DNA of 64,000 bases from Rhizobium sp. BT04. Lineage in GTDB: Bacteria > Pseudomonadota > Alphaproteobacteria > Rhizobiales > Rhizobiaceae. The position numbers and the translations under genes were made by a program. The notes beneath the pieces were generated by a model. It was not told where the DNA came from and searched no databases. It was given only the letters and a program-made list of their open reading frames with translations. The stretch's first letter is position 1. Each line of letters starts with the position of its first letter. Below, piece by piece: positions 8,573 to 18,454 of this stretch. Where the stretch lies: positions 3,280,501 to 3,344,500 of the forward strand of contig NZ_CP125652.1 in assembly GCF_030053135.1 (NCBI RefSeq), written 5' to 3'.

Positions 8573-8599
8573 AGGCATGAAAAGTAACTTCATGCCTCG
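8573..8599. promoter_or_regulatory. Inverted repeat, candidate HxlR operator
   Basis: GAGGCATGAA and TTCATGCCTC form a perfect 10-bp inverted repeat with a 7-nt spacer, in the gap between the divergent HxlR and MFS genes, 39 nt before the MFS start. Its position fits an operator; binding by this HxlR protein is inferred. Confidence 0.6.
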
Positions 8600-8637
8600 C
8601 CCGTTGTTTCAGCGCGTCAACCGAAGGAACGGATTTC

Positions 8638-10071
8638 ATGTCCAACCCATCTTCCCAGACCAAGACAAGTGAGGGCCGCATGAGCGCCCGCGCAGCCGGG
8701 GCCCTGATCGTGCTCTGCGGCGCGATCTTCCTCGAAGGCATCGATGTCGCCATGCTCAATATCGCGCTGCCGGCGATCCGCGCCGATCTCGGCTTGTCGA
8801 CAACGACTCTCAGCGCCGTCGTCAGCGCTTATGTGCTGGGTTATGCCGGCTTCATGCTGCTGGGCGGCCGGGCCGCCGATATGTTCGGCAAGAAGCGAGT
8901 CTTCCTGACGGCGCTGGCAATCTTCCTCGCCTTCTCCGGCCTCGGCGGTTTCGCGAGCGAGGGCTGGATGCTGCTTCTCGCCCGCTTCGTCACCGGCGCC
9001 GCCTCCGCCTTCATGACGCCGGCCGGCCTGGCGCTCATCACCGCCAATTTCCCCGAAGGACCGCAGCGTAACCGGGCGGTGATGATCTACGCCTCGACGG
9101 CCTCGGCCGGCTTCTCGCTCGGCCTCGTCGCCGGCGGCCTGCTTGCTGCGATCGACTGGCGCTGGGTGTTTTTCGCGCCGGTGGTGTTGGCGGCGATCCT
9201 GCTTGCCGTCGGCCCGCGGCTCATCACGGATAGAGATGCGGGTGCCGACCGCGGAAAATTCGATATATCAGGCGCGATCGCGCTGACCGGCGCCATGCTG
9301 CTGGCGGCCTATGGCGTCATCCGGCTCGAGCATCCGGGCGAGGGCACGGGATGGACGATCGCCGCCTTTGCAGTGAGCGCGCTGCTCTGGCTTGCCTTCA
9401 TCCTGATCGAGCGCGGCTCGTCCACTCCGTTGGTGCGGCTCGGCATCCTGCGCTCGGCCGCGCTGATTCGCGCCAATCTCGGCGCGCTGCTGTTTGCCGG
9501 CTCGTTTTTCGGCTTCCAGTTCATCGCCTCGCTTTATCTGCAGGAGCTGCTCGGCTGGACGCCGATGCAGACGAGCTTGGCGCTGATGGCGATCGGCATC
9601 GATGCGGTGGTCGCGCCGATCCTGACGCCGCGGCTCGTCGACCGCTTCGGCAATGTCCGCGTCATCCTCGCCGGTTTCCTGTTGGCGCTCGCCTGCTATG
9701 GGCTGTTCTTGCGCATGGGCTTCGACTGGACCTATGCCGCCATGTTCCCGTCGATGCTGCTGCTCGGCCTTGCCTTCGCGCTCGGCTACGGCCCGCTGAC
9801 CATTGTCGCGACCGAGGGTATCGCCGAGGACGAGCACGGGCTTGCCGCCGGTTTGGTCAATACGGCAATCCAGTTCGGAGCCGCACTCGGCCTTTCCGGC
9901 GTCAGCGCCATAGGCGCCTATATGCTGGGTGAAGAAGTCTCTCCCGAAGCCCGGCTGGAATCCCTGCGCGTGGCCCTTCTGGTACCGCTCGCCGCCGCCG
10001 CGCTTGGCGCGCTGGTGATGGCGACCGGCTTGCGTGGCCGCGACGGCTCTCGCCGCGAGGCCGTCGCCTGA
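8638..10071 (+). CDS. MFS transporter, DHA2 (EmrB/QacA-like) drug efflux family
   Basis: The 477-residue protein has about 14 hydrophobic segments, the number typical of the DHA2 subfamily of proton-driven exporters. It has the loop motif LLGGRAADMFGKKRV (motif A) between helices 2 and 3, and DVAMLNIALPAI in helix 1 (the D1-type motif of DHA2). It probably exports a toxic small molecule across the inner membrane. No adjacent membrane-fusion protein gene is present. Divergent HxlR regulation is likely. Confidence 0.88.
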   Translation: MSNPSSQTKTSEGRMSARAAGALIVLCGAIFLEGIDVAMLNIALPAIRADLGLSTTTLSAVVSAYVLGYAGFMLLGGRAADMFGKKRVFLTALAIFLAFSGLGGFASEGWMLLLARFVTGAASAFMTPAGLALITANFPEGPQRNRAVMIYASTASAGFSLGLVAGGLLAAIDWRWVFFAPVVLAAILLAVGPRLITDRDAGADRGKFDISGAIALTGAMLLAAYGVIRLEHPGEGTGWTIAAFAVSALLWLAFILIERGSSTPLVRLGILRSAALIRANLGALLFAGSFFGFQFIASLYLQELLGWTPMQTSLALMAIGIDAVVAPILTPRLVDRFGNVRVILAGFLLALACYGLFLRMGFDWTYAAMFPSMLLLGLAFALGYGPLTIVATEGIAEDEHGLAAGLVNTAIQFGAALGLSGVSAIGAYMLGEEVSPEARLESLRVALLVPLAAAALGALVMATGLRGRDGSRREAVA

Positions 10072-10079
10072 CGGCGCTT

Positions 10080-10105
10080 GGCAAGGCCTCACTCGTGGCC
10101 TTGCC
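10080..10105 (+). terminator. Hairpin after the MFS gene
   Basis: GGCAAGGCC and GGCCTTGCC form a perfect 9-bp stem with an 8-nt loop just past the stop codon. There is no T-run, so termination is only suggested. Confidence 0.45.
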
Positions 10106-10161
10106 ATCTCGACAGCGGCGAAAGCTCCGCTAGATGAGAAGGCGAAACAGGGAGGGAAATC

Positions 10162-10614
10162 ATGAGCGAGCCGAATTTACCCATGGAAGGCGGCTGCCGC
10201 TGCGGCCGGGTGCGGCTGAAAATCAGTGCTGCGCCGCTGCTGACCATGGCCTGCCATTGCACGGGGTGTCAGAGGATGACCGCGAGCGCCTATTCGCTGA
10301 GCACCGCCATCCCGAACGAAGGCTTCGAGGTCACCAAAGGCGAGCCGGTCATCGGCGGTCTGCACGGCGTCACCAAGCATTATTTCTGCCCGCATTGCAT
10401 GAGCTGGATGTTCACCCGGCCGGAAGGCATGGACTGGTTCGTCAATCTGCGCGCGACCATGCTCGACGACCCCAGCTGGTTCACCCCTTTCATCGAGACA
10501 TGGACGAGCGAGAAACTGTCCTTCGCTGAGACCGGCGCGGTGCACAGCTACGCGGAGCTGCCCGCGATGGACGCGTATGAGGGGCTGGTGAAGGAATATA
10601 TGGGCAAGGGTTAA
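10162..10614 (+). CDS. GFA (glutathione-dependent formaldehyde-activating) family protein
   Basis: The 150-residue protein has the zinc-binding cysteine pattern of the GFA/CENP-V fold: GGCRCGRVR near residue 10, CHCTGCQ near residue 32, and FCPHC near residue 73. Only a few family members are shown to make S-hydroxymethylglutathione, so the role is best left open. GGAGGGAAATC precedes the ATG. Confidence 0.85.
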   Translation: MSEPNLPMEGGCRCGRVRLKISAAPLLTMACHCTGCQRMTASAYSLSTAIPNEGFEVTKGEPVIGGLHGVTKHYFCPHCMSWMFTRPEGMDWFVNLRATMLDDPSWFTPFIETWTSEKLSFAETGAVHSYAELPAMDAYEGLVKEYMGKG

Positions 10615-10616
10615 TC

Positions 10617-10915
10617 TCAGAAGCCCTGGAAAAGAAAATCGACGGCAGCCACGATGCGGTCGCTGTCGGCGGTAAGATCCGCGACCACGCCTGCGATTTC
10701 CTTGATGGAAATCGCACCGGTGAATTGGGTGGCCATCACGTATGGCATGTCATTGATCACGAATTGCGGATTGAGCTGGCGCATGATTTTGGGAAGAGCT
10801 TCCAATGGAAGCATTGGCACCATGGTCCGCGTCGTCAACTCGCCAAGCAAATCGGACTGCAGATCAAGAGCAAGCGCATCGGAATGCGTGAGATTATAGA
10901 CATGAAATCAGCCAT
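10617..10915 (-). pseudogene. ccdB: CcdB-family toxin, frameshifted at its 5' end
   Basis: The reading frame gives FHVYNLTHSDALALDLQSD, then LLGELTTRTMVPMLP, and ends in VAAVDFLFQGF, which is the CcdB gyrase-poison family. The expected start ATG overlaps the ccdA stop (TGATG), as in other ccd operons. From that ATG the frame is +1 relative to the rest of the toxin, and the toxin frame itself has a TGA at 10908-10910. The ATG-to-stop distance is 299 nt, one base short of a 99-codon gene. A one-base loss in codon 2 or 3 would explain this. The next in-frame start-like codon is a TTG at 10850, which would drop about the first 20 residues. Confidence 0.8.
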
Positions 10916-11145
10916 CAGAACTGTCGATATTTCTGAAACGGCAGGCCGTGCTTTTTGACATAAGCATTGGAAGCGGCAATAGCCTCAGCGTTCTCGATAC
11001 GCCACAGCCGCTCGCGCTCCGCCTTTATGGCCTTTGCGATCCCATCTTCCGCCGCCCGGGATATATTGATGCCGAGCGCGCGTGCCTGGGACACGAGACC
11101 TTCATCAAGAGACAGGTTCGCTGCTTTTCTTGGCCGCTGAGCCAT
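10915..11145 (-). CDS. ccdA: CcdA-family antitoxin
   Basis: The 76-residue protein has the CcdA layout: an N-terminal DNA-binding ribbon-helix-helix (KAANLSLDEGLVSQARALGI, NISRAAEDG) and a C-terminal toxin-binding tail (NAEAIAASNAYVKKHGLPF). It neutralises CcdB and represses the operon. AAGGAG lies 7 nt before the ATG, and an inverted repeat sits just upstream. It looks intact while its partner is frameshifted. Confidence 0.9.
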   Translation of the reverse strand: MAQRPRKAANLSLDEGLVSQARALGINISRAAEDGIAKAIKAERERLWRIENAEAIAASNAYVKKHGLPFQKYRQF

Positions 11146-11160
11146 AACGATCTCCTTGGC

Positions 11161-11187
11161 CTTATGCGCAGATCATATGCGCATAAG
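11161..11187 (-). promoter_or_regulatory. Inverted repeat upstream of ccdA, candidate operator
   Basis: CTTATGCGCA and TGCGCATAAG form a perfect 10-bp inverted repeat with a 7-nt spacer, 16-42 nt upstream of the ccdA start. A TATGAT -10-like sequence on the minus strand lies in its centre. This is where an autoregulatory CcdA site would be expected. Confidence 0.65.
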
Positions 11188-11203
11188 ATGCCATTGAGAA
11201 GCG

Positions 11204-13036
<1,833 letters not shown>

Positions 13037-13111
13037 ATAGCAGCGCCGCCCCCTGCCGCAAAGCGGTAATTATCCCGCCGTTTACGCTATTTGCAGCTTA
13101 TCGGACGCGTG

Positions 13112-13810
13112 TCAGACCGGCCACGTCTCCAGCCGCCAGGCTGAATCCCAGAACATCCATTCATATTGCGAGGCGCGGACGAAGACATCGGTCATTTGAG
13201 CACGCTCCACTGGTGATGCGAAGCGGGCGGCGATGTCGGTCAGAGCGATTACTTCGCGGGCACCGGCGGCAAATTGCGGATCGCCATAAGTGTTGATCCA
13301 GGCCTGGAACGCATTGCCGTCGATAACAGGCCGGTTCTTGATCGCTTCGCCGACGTGCCAGTAGATCCAGAAGCAGGGGAGGATGGCGGATAGCGCCACC
13401 GCGTAGGAGCTATGATAGGCGGTGGCGAGCAGGAAGTTGGTATAGGCAAAGCCGGCAGGCGAGGGCTCGGCCGCGTTGACATCCGCCGAGGTGATGCCGA
13501 ACTGGGTAAGGAAGCCGGCATGCAGGCCCTGCTCGACGGTGATTGCCTTCTGCGCCGAACCGAGGAAGCGCAGTACTTGCGCATTGTCGGGCGCCTTGGC
13601 CGCGACGATGGCGAGGCATCGCGCATAATGCTTCAGGTAGAGCGCGTCCTGCAGGATATAGTGCCGGAAAACCTCGGGCGGCAGCGTGCCGTCCGAAAGG
13701 CGCTGCAGCAGCGGCAAAGCCTCGATTTCAGCCATGATGGGAGCGATCCTGTCCCAGGCGGCAGCCGTGAAGCTTCCCGTCTGTTCCGTGCTGGGCGTGC
13801 TGGCATCCAT
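13112..13810 (-). CDS. tenA: TenA family aminopyrimidine aminohydrolase (thiaminase II)
   Basis: TenA hydrolyses aminopyrimidine breakdown products of thiamine for salvage. The 232-residue helical protein has the family motifs FRHYILQDALYL, the Cys of AILPCFWIYWHVG (nucleophile position), and WINTYGDPQF. The start with GGGAG 6 nt upstream is used; an in-frame ATG lies directly before it and a longer form begins 45 nt upstream. No TPP riboswitch is seen. It is divergent from an XRE-cupin regulator. Confidence 0.9.
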   Translation of the reverse strand: MDASTPSTEQTGSFTAAAWDRIAPIMAEIEALPLLQRLSDGTLPPEVFRHYILQDALYLKHYARCLAIVAAKAPDNAQVLRFLGSAQKAITVEQGLHAGFLTQFGITSADVNAAEPSPAGFAYTNFLLATAYHSSYAVALSAILPCFWIYWHVGEAIKNRPVIDGNAFQAWINTYGDPQFAAGAREVIALTDIAARFASPVERAQMTDVFVRASQYEWMFWDSAWRLETWPV

Positions 13811-13895
13811 CATTGTCTCCCATCTTCGATTTGCGCTGTCATATATCGACGCCACGGCGGCGAAAGCAAGGCTGGTCGGTCAACTCGAAAGGTGG

Positions 13896-13940
13896 TTGAT
13901 TCCATCATCGGATAATGTATTTCTCTTATAGTGGAATCAA
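13896..13940. promoter_or_regulatory. Inverted repeat between tenA and the XRE-cupin regulator
   Basis: TTGATTCCA and TGGAATCAA are a perfect 9-bp inverted repeat spaced by 27 nt of AT-rich sequence, ending 9 nt before the regulator start codon. The placement suggests autoregulation by looping or paired dimers. Confidence 0.5.
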
Positions 13941-13949
13941 GGATGACGG

Positions 13950-14516
13950 ATGGAACAGCAGCTCGAACAGGCGATCGGCATTCGCATTCGCACGCTACGG
14001 CTGGAAAAGAGCCTGACGCTGGATGATCTTGCCGTGGCCTCCGGCGTCAGCCGGGCGATGATCTCGCGCATCGAGCGGGCGGAGGCGAGCCCGACCGCTG
14101 CGCTGCTGGCAAGGATCTGCGCCGCACTCGGCCTGTCGCTGTCGGCCTTCTTTGCGGAAGAGGGGCAGGCCTCGCCGCTCGTCCGGAGGCAGGAACAGCA
14201 GGTCTGGCGCGATCCGGAGACCGGTTATCTCAGACGGTCTGTGTCACCCCCGGGCACGGCTTCCGATGTCGATATCGTCGAGGTCGAATTCCCCGCCAGC
14301 GCCCGCGTCAGCTTCCCCCCGCATGCGAGCGCCCATGGCATGACGCAGCATATCTGGCTGTTCGACGGCGAGCTGGAAATGACGGCGGCTGAGATCGTCT
14401 ATCGGCTGCGCCCCGGCGATTGCCTCTTCATGCCGGTCGGCGAGGGTCACGTCTTCCACAATCCCGGCAACGCGCCGGCGCGCTATTGCGTCGTGCTCGA
14501 TCGCGGCGGCCGATAG
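13950..14516 (+). CDS. XRE family regulator with C-terminal cupin domain
   Basis: The 188-residue protein joins an N-terminal helix-turn-helix (LTLDDLAVASGVSRAMISRI near residue 23) to a cupin domain (LFDGELEM, YRLRPGDCLFMPVGEGHVF) that probably senses a small ligand. This architecture is typical of regulators of amino-acid, polyamine or detoxification genes. AAGGA lies 6 nt before the ATG. The acetyltransferase follows after 24 nt and is probably in the same transcript. Confidence 0.9.
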   Translation: MEQQLEQAIGIRIRTLRLEKSLTLDDLAVASGVSRAMISRIERAEASPTAALLARICAALGLSLSAFFAEEGQASPLVRRQEQQVWRDPETGYLRRSVSPPGTASDVDIVEVEFPASARVSFPPHASAHGMTQHIWLFDGELEMTAAEIVYRLRPGDCLFMPVGEGHVFHNPGNAPARYCVVLDRGGR

Positions 14517-14540
14517 AAGCATTCAATTCAGGAGAACAGC

Positions 14541-15059
14541 ATGCCTGCTATTCGTAACCTTTCCGCCGAGGAGGCCCGCGCTGCCATTCCGGCCCTTTCG
14601 CAAGTGCTTGTCGATTGCGTCGCGGGCGGCGCCTCCGTCGGCTTCATGCAGCCCTATGGGCCTGAGGATGCCGAGCCCTATTGGCGTGATGTCGCCGATG
14701 CCGTTGCCACCGGCGGCAATCTGCTGCTGGTCGCTGAACTCGACGGCAGGATCGTCGGCACCGTCCAGGTGGGTGCCGCGCAGATGCCGAACCAGCCGCA
14801 TCGCGGCGATCTGAAGAAGCTGCTGGTGCACCGCTCCGCCCGCGGCAAGGGGCTCGCCCGGCTGCTGATGGATGCTGCTGAGCGTGAGGCGGCAAGCCGC
14901 GGAAAGACCCTGCTCGTGCTCGACACCGCAACCGGCAGCGATGCCGAGGCGATCTATCCGCGCTTGGGCTGGCAGCGCGTGGGCGTCATTCCGGATTATG
15001 CGCTGTGGCCGGAAGGCGGGTTCTGCGCCACCACCCTGTTCTACAAGCGGCTTACCTGA
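14541..15059 (+). CDS. GNAT family N-acetyltransferase
   Basis: The 172-residue protein has the acetyl-CoA binding signature VHRSARGKGLARLLMD near residue 95 and the preceding strand GTVQVGA. The end of the domain reads ATGSDAEAIYPRLGWQRVG. It may acetylate an amine or antibiotic; the substrate is not known. AGGAG precedes the start, and it follows the XRE-cupin regulator closely, so that regulator may respond to its substrate. Confidence 0.87.
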   Translation: MPAIRNLSAEEARAAIPALSQVLVDCVAGGASVGFMQPYGPEDAEPYWRDVADAVATGGNLLLVAELDGRIVGTVQVGAAQMPNQPHRGDLKKLLVHRSARGKGLARLLMDAAEREAASRGKTLLVLDTATGSDAEAIYPRLGWQRVGVIPDYALWPEGGFCATTLFYKRLT

Positions 15060-15074
15060 TTGCGCCGGCCCCGC

Positions 15075-15686
15075 TCATGCCGGCCTGGCGAAGACCGGAA
15101 GCGCGCCGCCAAGCGTCGTGTCCGCCGTCCATTGCGCCGCATTCCAGCCGAATTGCCGCGCCGCTTCGACGTTCACTGCCATATCGTCGATGAAGGCGAT
15201 CTCGCCGGGCAGCACGCCGGCCCGCTCGGTCGCCAGCCGGAAGAAATCAGGCGAAGGCTTGCTGTGCCCGAGTGCTGCGGAATAGATGATGTCGTCGAAA
15301 TGCGCGCTAAGGCCGATCTGGTCCATCAGGTAGCGTGCCCGCCTATGTTCCTGGTTGGTCGCCAACAAGAGAGTGATGCCGCTTTGCCTGAGAGCGGCGA
15401 GCTCTTCCAGCAGATTGCGGTCGAGCCGGGAATCGTTTTCGAACCAGTAGTTGATCAGTGTTTCGGCGCTGAGGTGGGGCGCGATCTTTACGAGAACGCC
15501 GGCGAGCCTCGGCTCCAACGCCTCGCGGCCGATGATGATATCGCGCCAGTGGGTCTGAAAGAATTCCCGCTGCAGCAGGTCGACACGCAGCCCGAGATCG
15601 CGCTCCAGATAGGTGAAGTGAGGCAGGCCGTCCACCGGACGACCATGAATGAGCACGCCGTCGACATCGACCATCAGCACTTTCAT
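15075..15686 (-). CDS. HAD superfamily hydrolase
   Basis: The 203-residue protein begins MKVLMVDVDGVLIHG, with the two Asp residues of HAD motif I, then LLLATNQEHRRARYL (motif II Thr), and ends with HSKPSPDFF (motif III Lys) and GEIAFIDDMAVNVEAA (motif IV). It is probably a small-molecule phosphatase. It is convergent with the GNAT gene. Confidence 0.88.
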   Translation of the reverse strand: MKVLMVDVDGVLIHGRPVDGLPHFTYLERDLGLRVDLLQREFFQTHWRDIIIGREALEPRLAGVLVKIAPHLSAETLINYWFENDSRLDRNLLEELAALRQSGITLLLATNQEHRRARYLMDQIGLSAHFDDIIYSAALGHSKPSPDFFRLATERAGVLPGEIAFIDDMAVNVEAARQFGWNAAQWTADTTLGGALPVFARPA

Positions 15687-15819
15687 GCGGAAAAGTTCCT
15701 CGTTCTCAAAACACCGGCGAAGGTGGCGTCATCCGCCTGGGCGTTCAAGACGTGGCGCCACTTTTTTGTCGCGGCCGAGCCGTGTAAATCTCCATTGTCA
15801 ATCAAGGGCAGGATCTGAA

Positions 15820-16845
15820 ATGCGCGTCATCTATTCCGAGGATCACAAGCTGCGCGATGCGAGGACCGAGCTGCACGCCGGCCAGCTGGTGACGCCCTTC
15901 GAGGCGCCGTTTCGCGCCGAATGGATCCTGGCGGCGGTCAAGGAGGCGGGCCTTACCGACGTGGTGGCGCCCGATGCGCACGGGCTGGAGACCGCCCTTA
16001 AGGTGCATGATCCCGCCTATCTGGATTTCCTTGCCACCGTCTGGGAACGCTGGGTGGCGGCCGGTTTCACCGGCGAGGCGATCGCCAATTCCTTCGCCGT
16101 TCGCCGCACCAGCCAGCGTGTACCCGACAATATCGTCGGCGCGATCGGCCATTACGCCAATGCCGCCGACACCTCGATCACCAAGGGCTCCTACGAGGCG
16201 GCGATCGCTTCCATGCGCTGCGCGATCACAGGCGCCGACTGGCTGAATGCCGGCAATCGCTTCGCCTTCGCGCTCTGCCGCCCGCCCGGCCACCATGCCG
16301 GCATCGATCTCTTCGGCGGCTATTGCTTCATCAACAATTCGGGCGTCGCCGCGCAGCGGCTGCTCGACCATGGTGCGAGGAAAGTCGCGGTGCTTGATGT
16401 CGATTTCCACCACGGCAACGGCACGCAGGATCTCTTCTATCACAGAGGCGATGTCTTCACCGCCTCGCTGCATGGCGATCCGATGCATGCCTTTCCCTAT
16501 TTCCTCGGCCATGCCGACGAGGAAGGCGAGGGAGAGGGCGAAGGTAGCAACCGCAACTATCCGATGCCGCCCCATACCCCCTGGGAGGTCTGGTCTTCGG
16601 CGCTTGCGGATGCGCTCGCCCGGATCCAAGACTTCGGCGCCGAGGCGATCGTCGTGGCGCTTGGCGTCGATACCTTCGAGCGCGATCCGATCTCCTTCTT
16701 CCGCCTCACCTCCGACGATTTCACCCGCATGGGCGTGATGATCGCTTCCGCCGGCCTGCCGGTGCTTGCCTGCATGGAAGGTGGCTACGGTGTTCCGGAG
16801 ATCGGGCTCAATGTCGCCAATGTCCTCGAGGGTCTGGAAGCCTGA
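15820..16845 (+). CDS. Acetylpolyamine amidohydrolase / histone deacetylase family
   Basis: The 341-residue length and motifs fit bacterial acetylpolyamine amidohydrolases, zinc enzymes that deacetylate acetylputrescine or acetylspermidine. RPPGHHAGIDLFGGYCFINN carries the His-His pair, VLDVDFHHGNGTQD the zinc-binding Asp and His, and LGVDTFERDP the second zinc Asp. The start follows AGGATCTGAA; a longer frame upstream reads into unrelated sequence. RecX follows after 9 nt, so the two may be co-transcribed although they are functionally unrelated. Confidence 0.9.
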   Translation: MRVIYSEDHKLRDARTELHAGQLVTPFEAPFRAEWILAAVKEAGLTDVVAPDAHGLETALKVHDPAYLDFLATVWERWVAAGFTGEAIANSFAVRRTSQRVPDNIVGAIGHYANAADTSITKGSYEAAIASMRCAITGADWLNAGNRFAFALCRPPGHHAGIDLFGGYCFINNSGVAAQRLLDHGARKVAVLDVDFHHGNGTQDLFYHRGDVFTASLHGDPMHAFPYFLGHADEEGEGEGEGSNRNYPMPPHTPWEVWSSALADALARIQDFGAEAIVVALGVDTFERDPISFFRLTSDDFTRMGVMIASAGLPVLACMEGGYGVPEIGLNVANVLEGLEA

Positions 16846-16854
16846 TTACTGCCG

Positions 16855-17406
16855 ATGACCGACGAGATCGTTCCATCCGATATCCCGACATCCCGCATGC
16901 TGAGCTGGGCGCGCAACTCCGCCATCTATCGGCTCGAGCGGCGGATGATGACGGAAAAGCAGCTCTTTGACGCGATTACCCGCAAGGCGAAGGAGAAATT
17001 CGCCGACATCAGCGCGGCACAGCTCAAGGCCGTTGCCGATTTCGCCGTCAAATTTGCCTATGACAACAAGGTGCTCGACGATAGCGCCTATGCCGAGATC
17101 AGCACGCGCTCTGCTGTGCGCGGCGGCAAATCGAAGCGCGCGATTGCCCGGAAGCTGACTGCCAAGGGCGTCTCCAGCGACAAGGTCGAGGCTGCGCTCG
17201 GAGAGGCTGACGATCTCTATTCCGCAGCGATATTCGCCCGCAAGCGCGCCTTCGGTCCCTTCCGCCGCGTCGAGCTCGACGACAGGCGGAAGGCCAAGGA
17301 ACTTTCGGCTTTTGCCCGCAACGGCTTCAGCTTCGACATCGGCAGGAAGGTCTTCGAGATGAGCTTCGAAGATGCGGAAGAGGTCATCCTTGCCGGCCGG
17401 CTCTGA
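16855..17406 (+). CDS. recX: Regulatory protein RecX
   Basis: RecX binds RecA filaments and limits recombination and the SOS response. The 183-residue protein is built of three-helix RecX repeats (AIYRLERRMMTEKQL, LDDSAYAEISTRSAVRGGKS, IARKLTAKGVSSDKVEAAL). It is distant from recA here. It lies directly after the amidohydrolase gene. Confidence 0.85.
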   Translation: MTDEIVPSDIPTSRMLSWARNSAIYRLERRMMTEKQLFDAITRKAKEKFADISAAQLKAVADFAVKFAYDNKVLDDSAYAEISTRSAVRGGKSKRAIARKLTAKGVSSDKVEAALGEADDLYSAAIFARKRAFGPFRRVELDDRRKAKELSAFARNGFSFDIGRKVFEMSFEDAEEVILAGRL

Positions 17407-17541
17407 GGCGTGAACTCGATCCCCTACCGGCGGCCGATCCCTGGCATTTCCCAGCATCAGCGCTCTTGATCCCGGCATGAAAAGTTTGAATTTGGTTCTC
17501 CGCCCTCTTCGGCTTAGAACCGCGCCAGGATCGGGGGGCAC

Positions 17542-18450
17542 ATGGACAGCAAGACTATCGAGACCGGGACGGATGGTGCAGCCGTGATCGCGCAGCCAGG
17601 TATGGCGTCGTCTTCGGGCGGCGTGGCGACCGGCGCGCTGATGTGCCTCATGTCCATGTCGTCGATCCAGTTCGGCGCGGCATTGTCCTCCTCGGCCATC
17701 GCCACATATGGACCGGCCGGCGCCTCCTGGCTGCGGCTTGCCTTTGCGGCCACCATTCTCGCCATCTTCGTGCGGCCGCGCATCGTCAGCTACACCAGGG
17801 CGCAATGGACGAGCGCTCTGGTCCTCGGCACGACGACGGCGCTGATGACCATGAGTTTCTTCGCGGCGATCGAGCGCATTCCGCTCGGTCTCGCCGTGGC
17901 GATCGATTTTCTCGGTCCGCTGTCCGTGGCGACCATCGGCTACGGCCTCGGCCGGCGTCTGATCTGGCCCTTGCTTGCCGGGCTTGGCGTTCTGGCTCTT
18001 GCGCATGACGGCGAAGGCTGGGTCGGCAATATCGAGGGTATCGTCTTTGCGCTCGGCGCGGGAACCGGTTGGGCGATCTATATCGTCCTGACGAAAAAGA
18101 TCGGTGCGAGCTTCAAGGGGCTGGAAGGGCTTTCCATGTCGCTGATGGTTGCCGCACTGGTCGCGACACCCTTCGGCTTTGCCGGTGCCGTGCCGGCGCT
18201 CGATGCCTACGGCCTGATTGAAATGGCGGGCCTTGCCATTCTGGTGCCGCTGCTGCCCTACACCCTGGAGCTGATCGCCTTGCGGCGGATGCCGACAACC
18301 TCCTTCGGTATTCTCATGAGCCTCGAGCCGGCGATCGCCGCACTCGCGGGTTTCGTCATCCTGGCCCAGCCGATGACGCTTCTGCAGATGGCCGGAACGG
18401 CCTTGGTCGTCGCCGCAAGCGCCGGCGCCACATTTTCTGCAAGGCAATAA
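17542..18450 (+). CDS. EamA/DMT family transporter (RhtA-like)
   Basis: The 302-residue protein has about ten hydrophobic helices in two EamA repeats and resembles the RhtA threonine/homoserine exporters (ERIPLGLAVAIDFLGPL and LMSLEPAIAALAGF). It probably exports amino acids or related metabolites. GGGGGG precedes the ATG. Confidence 0.85.
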   Translation: MDSKTIETGTDGAAVIAQPGMASSSGGVATGALMCLMSMSSIQFGAALSSSAIATYGPAGASWLRLAFAATILAIFVRPRIVSYTRAQWTSALVLGTTTALMTMSFFAAIERIPLGLAVAIDFLGPLSVATIGYGLGRRLIWPLLAGLGVLALAHDGEGWVGNIEGIVFALGAGTGWAIYIVLTKKIGASFKGLEGLSMSLMVAALVATPFGFAGAVPALDAYGLIEMAGLAILVPLLPYTLELIALRRMPTTSFGILMSLEPAIAALAGFVILAQPMTLLQMAGTALVVAASAGATFSARQ

Positions 18451-18454
18451 AAGA

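Noticed and set aside
13811..13949. Possible TPP riboswitch ahead of tenA
   Set aside because: No thi-box-like conserved sequence was found in the gap.
16846..18447. Open frame of 533 codons on the minus strand across recX and the DMT gene
   Set aside because: It is antisense to two well-supported genes and has no family motif; high GC makes such shadow frames common.
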